Source of the DNA: CAWAHD01 sp963781785 | Lineage (GTDB): Bacteria > Planctomycetota > Planctomycetia > Isosphaerales > Isosphaeraceae | Direction of reading: 5' to 3' | Assembly (NCBI GenBank): GCA_963781785.1 | Contig: CAWAHD010000002.1 | Coordinates: 5,394,001 to 5,458,000, forward strand | Length of the DNA stretch: 64,000 bases | In this document: one piece after another, positions 9,647-18,370 of the stretch | How the letters are laid out: each line of letters opens with the position of its first letter | Position numbering within the stretch: position 1 is the stretch's first letter | Notes under the pieces: generated by a model | Told to the model about the DNA's origin: nothing | Seen by the model: the letters and a program-made list of their open reading frames with translations, nothing else | The model's database searches: none | Made by a program: the position numbers and the translations under genes

Positions 9647-10431
9647 GCAAACCGCCTCGACGCCCGATCAATCGTCGGCGCAATCTGCCGCGGCGGCGGG
9701 AACTCTCCTGTCTTCACGGCCCGCAGCATCGCTGCCAGCTTGGCATTCTCGATCGGTTGCCGGCCCGTCAGCAAGCAGTACAGCGTCGCACCCAGGCTGT
9801 ATACGTCCGATCGCGGACCCACCTGCGCCAGGTCGCCGCGCGCTTGCTCCGGGCTCATGTACGCCGGTGTCCCCATCGCACTCCCCGGCAGCGTCTCCGC
9901 CGTCCCGCTGGCTGTCCGGGGTAACAGCGCCTGCTCCTCCAGCACTTCGGCCACTCCCGGACGTCCCTGCGCCTTGGCCAGCCCCCAGTCAACCACCAGT
10001 GTCTCGCCGTGCTTGCCGACAATGATATTGCCCGGCTTGATGTCGCGATGCAGGATGCCCCGGCTGTGCGCGTACTCAATCGCGTTGCAGACGTCGGTGA
10101 ACCGCCGCAACAGCTTTCGCAGCTCCAGCGAGCGGCGGCCGGGTTCTTTCTTGAGCGCCTCGTCAGCGTGGAACTGGTCGATGGCCTCCTTCAGCGAGTC
10201 GCCGCGGATGAATCGCATGGCGTAGTAGGGCCGGCCGTCGCCGTAGGTGCCCAGTCCGTACACCGGCACGATGCCCGGGTGCTCCAGCCCTCCGGTCACC
10301 TCCGCCTCCAGCAGAAATCTCGCTCGGCTCTTGGGGTCGTCGGCGTGGCGGTCGAGGATCTGCTTGAGCGCCACCTCGCGATGGAGCTCGGTGTCGAGCG
10401 CGACATACACGGCGCCCAGGCCGCCCTGCGC
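9351..10431. repeat. 1081-bp tract identical to 13072-14152 (copy A)
   Basis: Comparing the two kinase genes line by line I see no difference from 9351 to 10431 against 13072 to 14152 (offset 3721). The first mismatches are at 9350/13071 and 10432/14153. The tract covers most of the kinase domain, the frameshift and the transmembrane helix. Sequences on both sides are clearly diverged, including synonymous sites. This is the pattern expected from gene conversion, or from an assembler collapsing two copies. Confidence 0.85.
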
Positions 10432-10896
10432 GTGGGGCCGCAGCACGCGGAACCGCTGGTCGTCGCTGGCGGCCGAGGCAGCGGAGTCGGCGGGCGCGCG
10501 AGTGGGTCGTCCGCCGCTACGGACGGAACCGTCATCGGCCTGGGTGGGAGGCAGGCCAAGATCGACGACGGGGGGCTCGGTCGCAGCATCGGTCAGGCGG
10601 GGATCGCTCTCACTAATGGCGCGGCCGGCGGGGACCACGCCGGTGCCGCACTCGGTGTCGCCGAACTGCTTCTTGAAGTGCTGGGCCACCATCGACTCGA
10701 CCGAGGCCCGGCCGGCGGCGTCCAGGGCACCCTGATCGGCCAGGTGATCGGCCAGTGGCCGGCCCTTGTTGCTGGTCCAGGCCTCAAACGCGGCGACGAG
10801 CTGCGCCTGGTCGACGAACCCGCCGGAGAGCGCGTACAAACCAAACAGGAGGTCGGCGTCGGCAGCCAGGAAATAGCTGCGAGCGTCGGCAGGCAT
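9643..10896 (-). CDS. Kinase paralogue 1, N-terminal and Ser/Thr kinase domain
   Basis: Start at ATG 10896, preceded by GGAG eight bases upstream. The first ~70 residues (AADADLLFGLYALSGGFVDQ) form a helical domain shared with the paralogue. The kinase domain has a glycine loop AQGGLGAVYVA, the ATP lysine in EVALKQIL, catalytic HRDIKPGN, DWG instead of DFG (VVDWGLAKAQ), and MGTPAYMSPEQARG in the activation segment. The product phosphorylates Ser/Thr targets in the cytoplasm, tethered by the helix in the next frame. The frame ends DRASRRFA at TGA 9643-9645 where the family reads on as LEAVCLKAMA, so one base appears to be missing near 9660. The identical break occurs in paralogue 2. Confidence 0.85.
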   Translation of the reverse strand: MPADARSYFLAADADLLFGLYALSGGFVDQAQLVAAFEAWTSNKGRPLADHLADQGALDAAGRASVESMVAQHFKKQFGDTECGTGVVPAGRAISESDPRLTDAATEPPVVDLGLPPTQADDGSVRSGGRPTRAPADSAASAASDDQRFRVLRPHAQGGLGAVYVALDTELHREVALKQILDRHADDPKSRARFLLEAEVTGGLEHPGIVPVYGLGTYGDGRPYYAMRFIRGDSLKEAIDQFHADEALKKEPGRRSLELRKLLRRFTDVCNAIEYAHSRGILHRDIKPGNIIVGKHGETLVVDWGLAKAQGRPGVAEVLEEQALLPRTASGTAETLPGSAMGTPAYMSPEQARGDLAQVGPRSDVYSLGATLYCLLTGRQPIENAKLAAMLRAVKTGEFPPPRQIAPTIDRASRRFA

Positions 10897-10974
10897 GGAA
10901 AAGCTCCGGTCCAAACCGTCATCCCCGGCACGACCGGCCACGACAAGGCACCTGAGCCTGCGCGGGGATCGTTG

Positions 10975-11030
10975 CATCGGGAATATTCTCGCATGGATGC
11001 ACCGCCTGTGCCTATCCGCCAGTCCACCCC
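10975..11030 (-). promoter_or_regulatory. Conserved upstream block of kinase paralogue 1
   Basis: A block of about 55 bases containing GAATATTCTCGCATGGATGC and CTGTGCCTATCCGCCAGTCC (plus strand) is nearly identical to 14696-14750, at the same distance upstream of paralogue 2. It lies 80-135 bases before the start codon, between the genes, and is better conserved than the sequence around it. It is likely the shared promoter or operator. I cannot assign a sigma-factor class. Confidence 0.5.
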
Positions 11031-11084
11031 CGGCGGCGGCTGCGCACACCTTGGTTCGTCGCCCTGATTCATCCTTGAGTCCTC

Positions 11085-13367
11085 TTACCGGCCCGCGAAC
11101 GGGCGATCGGGAAAGGCCATATCCATGATGGGGAGTTCGAGGTCTTTCCTCGAGAGGAGAAACGTGGAGTCGGGATGGGAGCGGAGCGTGTGCAGGTCGT
11201 TGAATCCGCGGGCAATGGCGAGCTGGAGGTTGGCGGCGGCCTGATCCAGATCGAGCGCACGCACGGAAAGGGCGGGTGGCGAAACGGGGGTCTTGCCGTA
11301 GCCGATCAGCACGGCCCGCGTTGTCTCCTCGAGCGCCAGGGCGGCCAGCTCGCCAGGCGGCCGAACTTTCCAGACGGCCGCGCGAAGAGCATCGAGCCTG
11401 TCCGCCTCCGCGGTGTTTTGCAAGATGCGCAGGATCCGAGCGAGTTCCCAGAGCGCGTCGCTGTGCCACTCGCGGCGCCGAGCTTCTTCCGCTCGCGGCC
11501 CCGAGGAGTCCGCCAGCGTTTTCACGGCGCGGTCAAGCAACTGGCGCGCCCTTTCGGGCTCTCGCAGATCGGCCAGTGCGCATGCCTCGCCGATGAGTGC
11601 CCGGCCGATCGGGACCTGAAAGGTTTCATCACCGGGTCTCGTGGCAGCGCCACGCTCGAGGATGCCGAGCGCCTCGACGAACAGCGTGCGCGCGGCGGCC
11701 GAGTCGCCGGCGTGGCGCTCGATGGTCCCCAGCGTGCAGAGTCCTGCGGCCAGATCGAGAAGATAGGACCGGCTTTTGGGGTGGGCTGTGGAGAGTTCCC
11801 GGCGGACCTGGATCGCCCGCCTGTAATACGGCAACGCCCGGTCGACCTGGCCCAGGTCGATATATTGCTCGCCAAGATTGTCGAGGTGGTTAACGATCTC
11901 AAGCTTGTATTCGTCGTCATCGGGCGACCGGGCGATGGCCTGCTCTTGTTCCTTGACGGCCTTCTCGAAGGCGGGGATCGCCTGGAGGTTTTGCCGCAGC
12001 TCGTCGTGAAAGTAACCCAGGGCGTTCAAGCTTCGGCCCAGAGATCCGTGATGCCTTGCCTGGTCAGGATGGGACTGGACGAGCTTGTCGAGAATATCGA
12101 CGGCCCTGTGAATCGAGGAAAACGCTTTGTCATCCTGATGGTTCCTGTGCTCTATATCGGCGATGACCTCATAGGCTTCGCCGAGGTCTTGTCGAAACTT
12201 GGTGACCGATGGGTGGAGAGCGACCAGCTCGGACCGGTACTTGAGCGATTTCTCCAGGGATTCGAGGGCCCCTTCAAACCGGCGGTTCACGAGGTGAACT
12301 GTGGCGATGTTGTAATGCGACAGGCTCATCAGGTCGAGGAGCTTGACGGGCTTGGGGCCGGCGGTCGCTTGCTCGAGGAGGGACTGGCAAATCGCCTGGA
12401 CTTCCTCAAAACAACGGATCGCTGCGGCATATTCGAGCCTCTTGGTGTAGACGAAGCCCAGCACGTTGATCATCTCGGCCAGCTTTTGCCGGTACTCGGT
12501 CTCTCCCGGATATCGGTCGATCAAAGCCTGTTCGATCGATCTGGCTCTCTCGAGACTGGACAGACCCTGATCGCCGGTCTGAAGCTTGCCCTGGATCTTG
12601 CCGATCTCCGAGTAACAATTGGCCAGCCGCGGCTGGTAACGCGCCGGATCGAGTTGCCGCGCCGCCAGCGGCTCGAGGATGGTCCGTGCCTGGTCGAGCG
12701 CCGTCATCGCCCCCTGCAAGTCTCCGAGCAGGCCTTTCTGCTTGCCAATTGCCAGGTGGCAATCGGCCAGGCGGCCGTGAAGCTCATGGTTTTCCGGGCT
12801 GGCCGCGGCGAGCGATTCCCAGATGGTTTCTGCCCGCTGGAATGCCTCGATCGCCTCGACCCGAGAGTCGATCTCCTGGGTGATTTCCCCCACGCGGAAA
12901 TAGGCGTTTGCGAGCTGCTGGCGCAGGCGGGGATCGTTCTGGCGCTGATTGACGAAACTCTTGTAGTACTTGAGCGCCGAATTGAGTAGGTCCTGGCGCA
13001 GGCTGCGAATGTCGACAGAGTCCTGCTGCTTGAGCAGGGTGTTTTCGCTGACGCTGGTCAGGTAGTCTTCCACGGCCTTGAGGGCCATGTTGAAGTTGGT
13101 CTCGGCTTCCTTGCGGACAACGGCTTCCCGGCGCCGGGCGCCGTCGACGACCACCACGCCGATCGTCGCGGCCAGCGAGATCCCCACCAGCGCGGCCACC
13201 GCCGCATAAGTCCAGCTCCGGTGTTGACGCTGCCAGCGCCCCAGCCGCTCCAGCGGCTGCTCAGGATACGCCTTCACAGGCTCGTCGGCCATCCAGCGCT
13301 CGACGTCCTCGGCCAAGGCCCGCGGCGTCGCATACCGTTTTTCCGGCTGGAGCGCCATCGCCTTCAA
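11085..13367 (-). CDS. Kinase paralogue 2, transmembrane and TPR half
   Basis: C-terminal half of the second kinase, with the same architecture as paralogue 1: the kinase-domain end (ALQPEKRYATPRALAEDVER), helix YAAVAALVGISLAATIGVVV, then about 650 residues of TPR-like helices. It ends cleanly at PIMDMAFPDRPFAGR. The first ~100 residues are identical to paralogue 1 because they lie in the converted tract. The TPR part has diverged substantially (for example YFRVGEITQEIDSRVEAIEAF), which suggests different ligands. The frame is offset by one base from the kinase half at about 13381. It is transcribed ahead of paralogue 1 on the same strand, with 188 bases between them. Confidence 0.82.
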   Translation of the reverse strand: MKAMALQPEKRYATPRALAEDVERWMADEPVKAYPEQPLERLGRWQRQHRSWTYAAVAALVGISLAATIGVVVVDGARRREAVVRKEAETNFNMALKAVEDYLTSVSENTLLKQQDSVDIRSLRQDLLNSALKYYKSFVNQRQNDPRLRQQLANAYFRVGEITQEIDSRVEAIEAFQRAETIWESLAAASPENHELHGRLADCHLAIGKQKGLLGDLQGAMTALDQARTILEPLAARQLDPARYQPRLANCYSEIGKIQGKLQTGDQGLSSLERARSIEQALIDRYPGETEYRQKLAEMINVLGFVYTKRLEYAAAIRCFEEVQAICQSLLEQATAGPKPVKLLDLMSLSHYNIATVHLVNRRFEGALESLEKSLKYRSELVALHPSVTKFRQDLGEAYEVIADIEHRNHQDDKAFSSIHRAVDILDKLVQSHPDQARHHGSLGRSLNALGYFHDELRQNLQAIPAFEKAVKEQEQAIARSPDDDEYKLEIVNHLDNLGEQYIDLGQVDRALPYYRRAIQVRRELSTAHPKSRSYLLDLAAGLCTLGTIERHAGDSAAARTLFVEALGILERGAATRPGDETFQVPIGRALIGEACALADLREPERARQLLDRAVKTLADSSGPRAEEARRREWHSDALWELARILRILQNTAEADRLDALRAAVWKVRPPGELAALALEETTRAVLIGYGKTPVSPPALSVRALDLDQAAANLQLAIARGFNDLHTLRSHPDSTFLLSRKDLELPIMDMAFPDRPFAGR

Positions 13368-14152
13368 GCAAACCGCCTCGACGCCCGATCAATCGTCGGC
13401 GCAATCTGCCGCGGCGGCGGGAACTCTCCTGTCTTCACGGCCCGCAGCATCGCTGCCAGCTTGGCATTCTCGATCGGTTGCCGGCCCGTCAGCAAGCAGT
13501 ACAGCGTCGCACCCAGGCTGTATACGTCCGATCGCGGACCCACCTGCGCCAGGTCGCCGCGCGCTTGCTCCGGGCTCATGTACGCCGGTGTCCCCATCGC
13601 ACTCCCCGGCAGCGTCTCCGCCGTCCCGCTGGCTGTCCGGGGTAACAGCGCCTGCTCCTCCAGCACTTCGGCCACTCCCGGACGTCCCTGCGCCTTGGCC
13701 AGCCCCCAGTCAACCACCAGTGTCTCGCCGTGCTTGCCGACAATGATATTGCCCGGCTTGATGTCGCGATGCAGGATGCCCCGGCTGTGCGCGTACTCAA
13801 TCGCGTTGCAGACGTCGGTGAACCGCCGCAACAGCTTTCGCAGCTCCAGCGAGCGGCGGCCGGGTTCTTTCTTGAGCGCCTCGTCAGCGTGGAACTGGTC
13901 GATGGCCTCCTTCAGCGAGTCGCCGCGGATGAATCGCATGGCGTAGTAGGGCCGGCCGTCGCCGTAGGTGCCCAGTCCGTACACCGGCACGATGCCCGGG
14001 TGCTCCAGCCCTCCGGTCACCTCCGCCTCCAGCAGAAATCTCGCTCGGCTCTTGGGGTCGTCGGCGTGGCGGTCGAGGATCTGCTTGAGCGCCACCTCGC
14101 GATGGAGCTCGGTGTCGAGCGCGACATACACGGCGCCCAGGCCGCCCTGCGC
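13072..14152. repeat. 1081-bp tract identical to 9351-10431 (copy B)
   Basis: Second copy of the identical tract, inside kinase paralogue 2. It includes the same one-base disruption at the kinase/transmembrane junction. Confidence 0.85.
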
Positions 14153-14617
14153 ATGGGGCCGCAGCACGCGGAACCGCTGGTCGTCGCTCGTGGCTGAGCC
14201 AGCGGAGTCGGCGGGCGCGCGAGTGGGGCGTCCGGCGGGACGGTCGGATCCGTCATCGGCCTGGGTGGGAGCCAGGCCAAGATCGACGAGGTCGGGCTCG
14301 GTCTTGGCATCGGCCACGCTTGGCATTCCCTCGCGAGCGGCGCGGCCGGCGGGGATCGCACCGGTGCTACACTCGGTGTCGCCGAACTGCTTTTTGAAGT
14401 GCTGGGCCACCATCGCCTCGACCGAGGTCCGGCCGGCCGCGTCCAGGCCACCCCGATCGGCCAGATGGTCTACCAGAGGCCGGCTCTTGTCGCTGGTCCA
14501 GGCCTGGAACGCGGCGACGAGCTGTGCCTGGTCGATGAGCCCGGTCGAGAGAGCGTAGAACCCGAACAGGAGGTCGGCGTCGGCAGCAATCGGAAAGGCC
14601 CGAGCCTCGGCAGCCAT
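13364..14617 (-). CDS. Kinase paralogue 2, N-terminal and Ser/Thr kinase domain
   Basis: The start MAAEARAFPIAADADLLFGF at 14617 aligns with the chosen start of paralogue 1. The N-terminal helical domain (QLVAAFQAWTSDKSRPLVDH) is followed by a low-complexity Asp/Pro/Ala linker and a complete PknB-like kinase domain: VALKQIL, HRDIKPGN, VVDWGLAK, GTPAYMSPEQARG. All catalytic residues are present, so activity is expected, while DWG replaces DFG as in paralogue 1. The frame terminates early at DRASRRFA. The remainder of the protein is in the next frame from about 13381. Transcription probably starts in the conserved block 14696-14750, 133 bases after the LysR gene ends. Confidence 0.85.
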   Translation of the reverse strand: MAAEARAFPIAADADLLFGFYALSTGLIDQAQLVAAFQAWTSDKSRPLVDHLADRGGLDAAGRTSVEAMVAQHFKKQFGDTECSTGAIPAGRAAREGMPSVADAKTEPDLVDLGLAPTQADDGSDRPAGRPTRAPADSAGSATSDDQRFRVLRPHAQGGLGAVYVALDTELHREVALKQILDRHADDPKSRARFLLEAEVTGGLEHPGIVPVYGLGTYGDGRPYYAMRFIRGDSLKEAIDQFHADEALKKEPGRRSLELRKLLRRFTDVCNAIEYAHSRGILHRDIKPGNIIVGKHGETLVVDWGLAKAQGRPGVAEVLEEQALLPRTASGTAETLPGSAMGTPAYMSPEQARGDLAQVGPRSDVYSLGATLYCLLTGRQPIENAKLAAMLRAVKTGEFPPPRQIAPTIDRASRRFA

Positions 14618-14695
14618 GAGAAAGCCCCGGTTCCAAACGCCATCCCCGGAACGACCGGCCACGATGCCGCACCGGAGCCCGCACGCGGGGATCGT

Positions 14696-14750
14696 CACAT
14701 CGGAAATATTCTCGCATGGATGCACGGGCTGTGCCTATCCGCCAGTCCAC
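14696..14750 (-). promoter_or_regulatory. Conserved upstream block of kinase paralogue 2
   Basis: Counterpart of 10975-11030 with only a few substitutions. It fills the gap right after the LysR stop codon and lies about 80 bases before the kinase start. Its conservation between paralogues whose flanks differ argues for a functional promoter or regulator site. Confidence 0.5.
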
Positions 14751-15713
14751 TCATCCGCCTCGCTGGAGCGAGCGAGTCGCTTCCTGGAGTGCCCGTTTCA
14801 GCGCCGCGAGCACCGGACCAATCTCGACATCCCGGTCGATCAAGAGGTCCTGAATGTGAATCTCCAGCGGCAGGCGGCGGATGACGAAATCCTTGCGGTC
14901 GTCACGGTCGAGGAGAGGAAACGGCAAGACGGCAACGCCGAGCCCATGACGCGCGTATTCCTTCGCCGCCTCCCAGCCGCCGGCTTCGACGTGGAACGAC
15001 AACCCCCTCGACTTGCCCACGAAGTACGCTTCGAGTTGACGGCGGATGCCGGATTGCGGATCGAGGCCCACGAGCGGGAACGAGGGCAGCATGGAAACCG
15101 GGACGGGCTGACCGTCCAGGATCTCCGCGAGCTGATGGCCAAACGCCGTGTTTTTTTCTGCCACCAGGTAGAGCAGATGCTCCGCCAGTGGCTCGATCCG
15201 CAGCGCGGCCGACTCGTCTCGTGCCCCGGCCAGGATGGCACGGATCTGAGCCGCGTTGTGTGAGACGATCGCCAGGTCAAACGTGCCGTCGGCCACGCCA
15301 ACGATCCGCTCGCGGCCACGGCGAATCCGGACCCGGACTTGCCAGTCCGGATGCTGCTCCTGGAATGAGGCCAGCGCTCGCGGCAGGTAGAATCGCGCGC
15401 CGAAGCCACCGGTCGCAATCGAAAGAACCTGCGGGTGCTCCTGCCGGTCCTTGAGCCATTCGCTGAGCTGGCCATGCTGCCCGAGCACCGCGCGAATCGC
15501 CGGCAGGGCCGCTCGGCCCTTCTCCGTCAATTCGAGATTCCTGCCGTTGCGACGAAGCAGGCCGTACTTCACGCGCAGGCTGCTCAGGCGGCGGCTCACG
15601 ACGGCCGGGTCCAGGCCGATCGCCTTGGCCACCTCCGCCACCTCACCGTGCTCGGCGAAATGAACCAGCGTGTTCAAGATTTCCAGCGCGGGTTCCCGGG
15701 CGTCTTTGGACAT
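14751..15713 (-). CDS. LysR-family transcriptional regulator
   Basis: A 320-residue protein of normal LysR length. Residues 10-70 form the winged helix-turn-helix (GEVAEVAKAIGLDPAVVSRR, then SSLRVKYGLLRRNGRNLELT). A periplasmic-binding-type effector domain follows from about residue 90 (VLSIATGGFGARFYLPRALA, DGTFDLAIVSHN, GLGVAVLPFPLLDRDD). It binds DNA and a small ligand, which the sequence does not identify. The DNA-binding part is a little unusual: the N-terminus begins with a short extension, and the recognition helix is followed by KYGLL rather than the common LG/LF motif. It lies upstream of kinase 2 on the same strand. Its target could be the block at 14696-14750, but that is only positional. 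Confidence 0.85.
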   Translation of the reverse strand: MSKDAREPALEILNTLVHFAEHGEVAEVAKAIGLDPAVVSRRLSSLRVKYGLLRRNGRNLELTEKGRAALPAIRAVLGQHGQLSEWLKDRQEHPQVLSIATGGFGARFYLPRALASFQEQHPDWQVRVRIRRGRERIVGVADGTFDLAIVSHNAAQIRAILAGARDESAALRIEPLAEHLLYLVAEKNTAFGHQLAEILDGQPVPVSMLPSFPLVGLDPQSGIRRQLEAYFVGKSRGLSFHVEAGGWEAAKEYARHGLGVAVLPFPLLDRDDRKDFVIRRLPLEIHIQDLLIDRDVEIGPVLAALKRALQEATRSLQRGG

Positions 15714-16124
15714 GATGTCTCGTTGATCGATGGATCAGAGGCCGAACGGGGCCATTGTAATGCCGCCCCGTTCGCCTGCAAACCGCCCTGTCGTTCCATA
15801 AACACCGGCGAACCATTTGCTTCTGGTTCCGCCACCACATGCGACAATGCCGGATCGCAAAAAACGTCTCTCACCAGCCGCCGTCGATTGCGGTCTTCGC
15901 AAGTCGAATGCGTTGAGTGCATCTCGAAGCTTGTCCGGCACGCCGGTGATCCTGGGCGGGCGTATGCTGAAATAGTGCTTCAGTAGACGATTTGCCGGTG
16001 GTAGGCTGACGTGGCAGGTGAAGCCTGGACGGCGATGGGTGGCGGGTGCCGCGCGACGCGTGGCGGGACCGAAGCACGCGAATCAAGTTCTCTCAGGGCT
16101 TTTTCGTTTTTGGGGAGCGGTCTC
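15714..16124. other. Intergenic region, divergent LysR / Nudix
   Basis: About 410 bases between the divergent LysR gene and the Nudix gene. Open frames here are short and lack convincing composition. Promoters for both directions must lie here, probably including that of the whole 16-30 kb run, but I see no clear consensus, repeat or RNA structure. Confidence 0.4.
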
Positions 16125-16610
16125 ATGACGGAATCGGCAGGCCAGCCCGGTGGTCCCGACAAGCGGCGGTCGGTCGCTGCGATGGCGCTCTTCCGCCGCC
16201 AGGAGCAGGGGCGGACCCTGTACCTGGCGCAATGGAACCTGAAATGGCGGGCCTTGAACCTCGTCGGCGGCCACAAGCGGCCCAACGAGTCGTTCCGCGA
16301 GTGCCTGGTCCGGGAGATCGGCGAGGAGCTTGGCCTGGCGCTCGGCGCCGATTACGTCGTCCCTGATGAACCTGTCGTCCGGCTGGAATTCGACGCATTT
16401 TCCGACGGCGCCTGGGAGCCGACGTCGTACCAGATGGAGATCTTCCCGGTGGACCTCTTGGGAGACTCGGTTCTCGAAAAGATCGCGGCCAACCCTGACA
16501 ATCGCTGGGTGACCGAAGATGAGATCCTCGCGGGGCGGTGTAACGACAGTACCCGCGTCAGCCCGACGATGACGCGGATCGTGATGACGGTGTCGAAGGA
16601 ACTCGCGTAA
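16125..16610 (+). CDS. Nudix hydrolase
   Basis: The ATG at 16125 is preceded by GGGGAG; an upstream in-frame ATG at 16011 would add a non-conserved leader. The protein of about 161 residues carries a complete Nudix box: G(x5)E spanning GGHKRPNESF, then CLVREIGEELGL, giving the REIGEELG metal-binding core. It should hydrolyse a nucleoside diphosphate linked to another moiety, in the cytoplasm. The substrate is not predictable. The N-terminal strand LFRRQEQGRTLYLAQW matches the fold. It lies 38 bases before the HEPN-STAND gene on the same strand and may belong to that operon, where nucleotide clean-up would be a sensible accessory role (inference). Confidence 0.8.
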   Translation: MTESAGQPGGPDKRRSVAAMALFRRQEQGRTLYLAQWNLKWRALNLVGGHKRPNESFRECLVREIGEELGLALGADYVVPDEPVVRLEFDAFSDGAWEPTSYQMEIFPVDLLGDSVLEKIAANPDNRWVTEDEILAGRCNDSTRVSPTMTRIVMTVSKELA

Positions 16611-16648
16611 CGCGACGAGGCGACGGATTGCTCGCGGAGAAGTTGGCC

Positions 16649-18370
16649 GTGGAAACAGCCCGCCAGCGCGTGCTGGACGACTTCCCTTACCCGGTGGCGT
16701 ATCCCTACGCGCTGGTCTTCGACGCCAATCAGCCGGCGTCAATCCGCCGCTGGGCGCTCTGCTTCACCGAGTATCAGCTATTGCGGATGGTGAGCCTGCC
16801 TCTTGTTGGGCAGTATCTCGGCGAGCCGATCGACCAGACGGCAACCGACAGCATCCGGGCGCTGAACATCGCGGTTGCGTCGATCCGCGCCCCTTCTTCT
16901 CCGACTGGATCAACCTGGTGCATTCGCTGCGAAGGCATCTGGCGCGCGTCGGCATCAAGCCACTCTTTCCTCGGCTCGGCGCCGCGCTCGACGCCCTGAA
17001 GACTGAGGAGGAGCGGCCGGTGGGCCAGCGGATGCGGACGCGGCTTGCTCCTCTGGAAGCAATCCTCGCCCTGCGTAATCATACCGCTCACGGTGCGATC
17101 CCCGATGAATTCGAGGCGGCGCGGCATCTGGAGACATATCTACCCGTGCTGCATCAGGTGCTCGATGCGTTCGATTTTCTGGGCGACACGAGGATGAAGG
17201 TCCGGTTCGACGGGCCGATCGCGCCTGCCGCCAATCACGTCTGGGTTCACGAGTTCGCGGGCGCTCGCTCGGCGGATCCGCGCGAGGAGGCGCTGACCGA
17301 AGCGCTCGCGGCGGCCTTCCAGGAGTCGGAAACTGTGCTGGTGGTAGCGGATGGTCGCATCGTACCACTTTATCCGATGGCCAACCCGCTCCGGCGCGCG
17401 AGCCGTTGTACCTTTACGACGGCCACTTCGGCCGAGTCGTCCAGGCCAAGCCGCCGGTCGAGCAGAGTTTCATCGCCTACATGGGGGTTCACCACAAGGC
17501 CGCGGACGGCCCGTCGTGCGCCCGGCTCAAACGGCTGCTGGCCGATCGGGAGATCAGCTTCCTGCTGGACCAGGGTGAGACTGCCCCCTGGACGATCGCC
17601 GACAACGCGTCCGACTACTCACGGCGGACGGTCTCCGACCTGCTGGGCGTCAAGTATTTCCCCGAGTGCTACCTCCCCTTTGAGGAGATTGAGCGGCACC
17701 TTGGCCGATTTCTTGAGACCGCGTCCGACCCCACGAGCTGGCCCGGAGACACCACGTTGCCGCGGTACGTTAGCGGCCTTGTCCTCGCGGGCGCCGCGGC
17801 GCGGGAAAGACGGCGCTCCTTACACGGCAGGTTGAGCGACTGCTCCGTCAGACGCCCGACCGATCCGAACGGGAGAACCCCAACCTGGTATTGTTCCTGC
17901 GGGGAAATGGCATTCTGGTCCGGCCCGAGGGGATGTCGCTGTTCCGCGACCTGGCGGAAAAGCTGGGCGTCGCCGTGGAGGGATCCACGGCCAAGCACCG
18001 CAAGGACGGGGGTTTCAGCACGTTCCGCAGCATGCTTGAGCACCTGCACCGGGTCTGGCGCACCGACCGCGTCCCGGGCCGGCGGCTTATCCTGGTGCTC
18101 GACGCGCTCAATGAGGCACCGTACGCGGAAGCCGTGGTCAAGGAAGCGATGGAGATGATCCGGGACGCCGCCTGCTTCCCCTGGATCAAGGTCGTCATGT
18201 CGTTGCGGCAGGAGTGGCTGAGCGTGCTGGCCGGCAAGCTCGAACCTCAGGAGACGGATCCGTTCGAGGCCATCCGGCCCTACTTGTACGTGATCCCGAG
18301 AGACTCCGGAAACCGACCGGTCTGGCGCGGGCCGGCAGCCCCCGCCGGTGGTGAACCTCGAGCCTTTTGA
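16649..18370 (+). CDS. HEPN-STAND-TPR protein 1, N-terminal half (four frameshifts)
   Basis: The GTG at 16649 has GGAGA eight bases upstream and aligns with the start of the paralogue at 23227 (ETARQRVLDDFPYPVAYPYA). Following homology through frames reconstructs a helical N-terminal domain with a HEPN-type R-x4-H motif (LALRNHTAHG, Arg codon 17074, His codon 17089), a beta-rich segment (VVADGRIVPLYP, LYLYDGHFGR), and a STAND NTPase with Walker A (AGAGKTALL, split by a shift) and Walker B (LILVLDALNEAP). Breaks are near 16890, 17395, 17800 and 18297, all one-base events. The protein continues in the 18348-23147 frame. Whether these are sequencing errors or true decay is open, but the 1599-codon 3' part remains intact, which argues against old decay. 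Confidence 0.72.

Noticed and set aside
11175..12989. A 604-codon plus-strand frame opposite kinase paralogue 2
   Set aside because: It is antisense to a TPR-coding region with clear homology to paralogue 1 on the minus strand; no domain and no ribosome site.
16649..18370. Programmed frameshifting in HEPN-STAND protein 1
   Set aside because: Four separate shifts with no common slippery sequence, and the paralogue lacks them. Errors or decay are simpler explanations.
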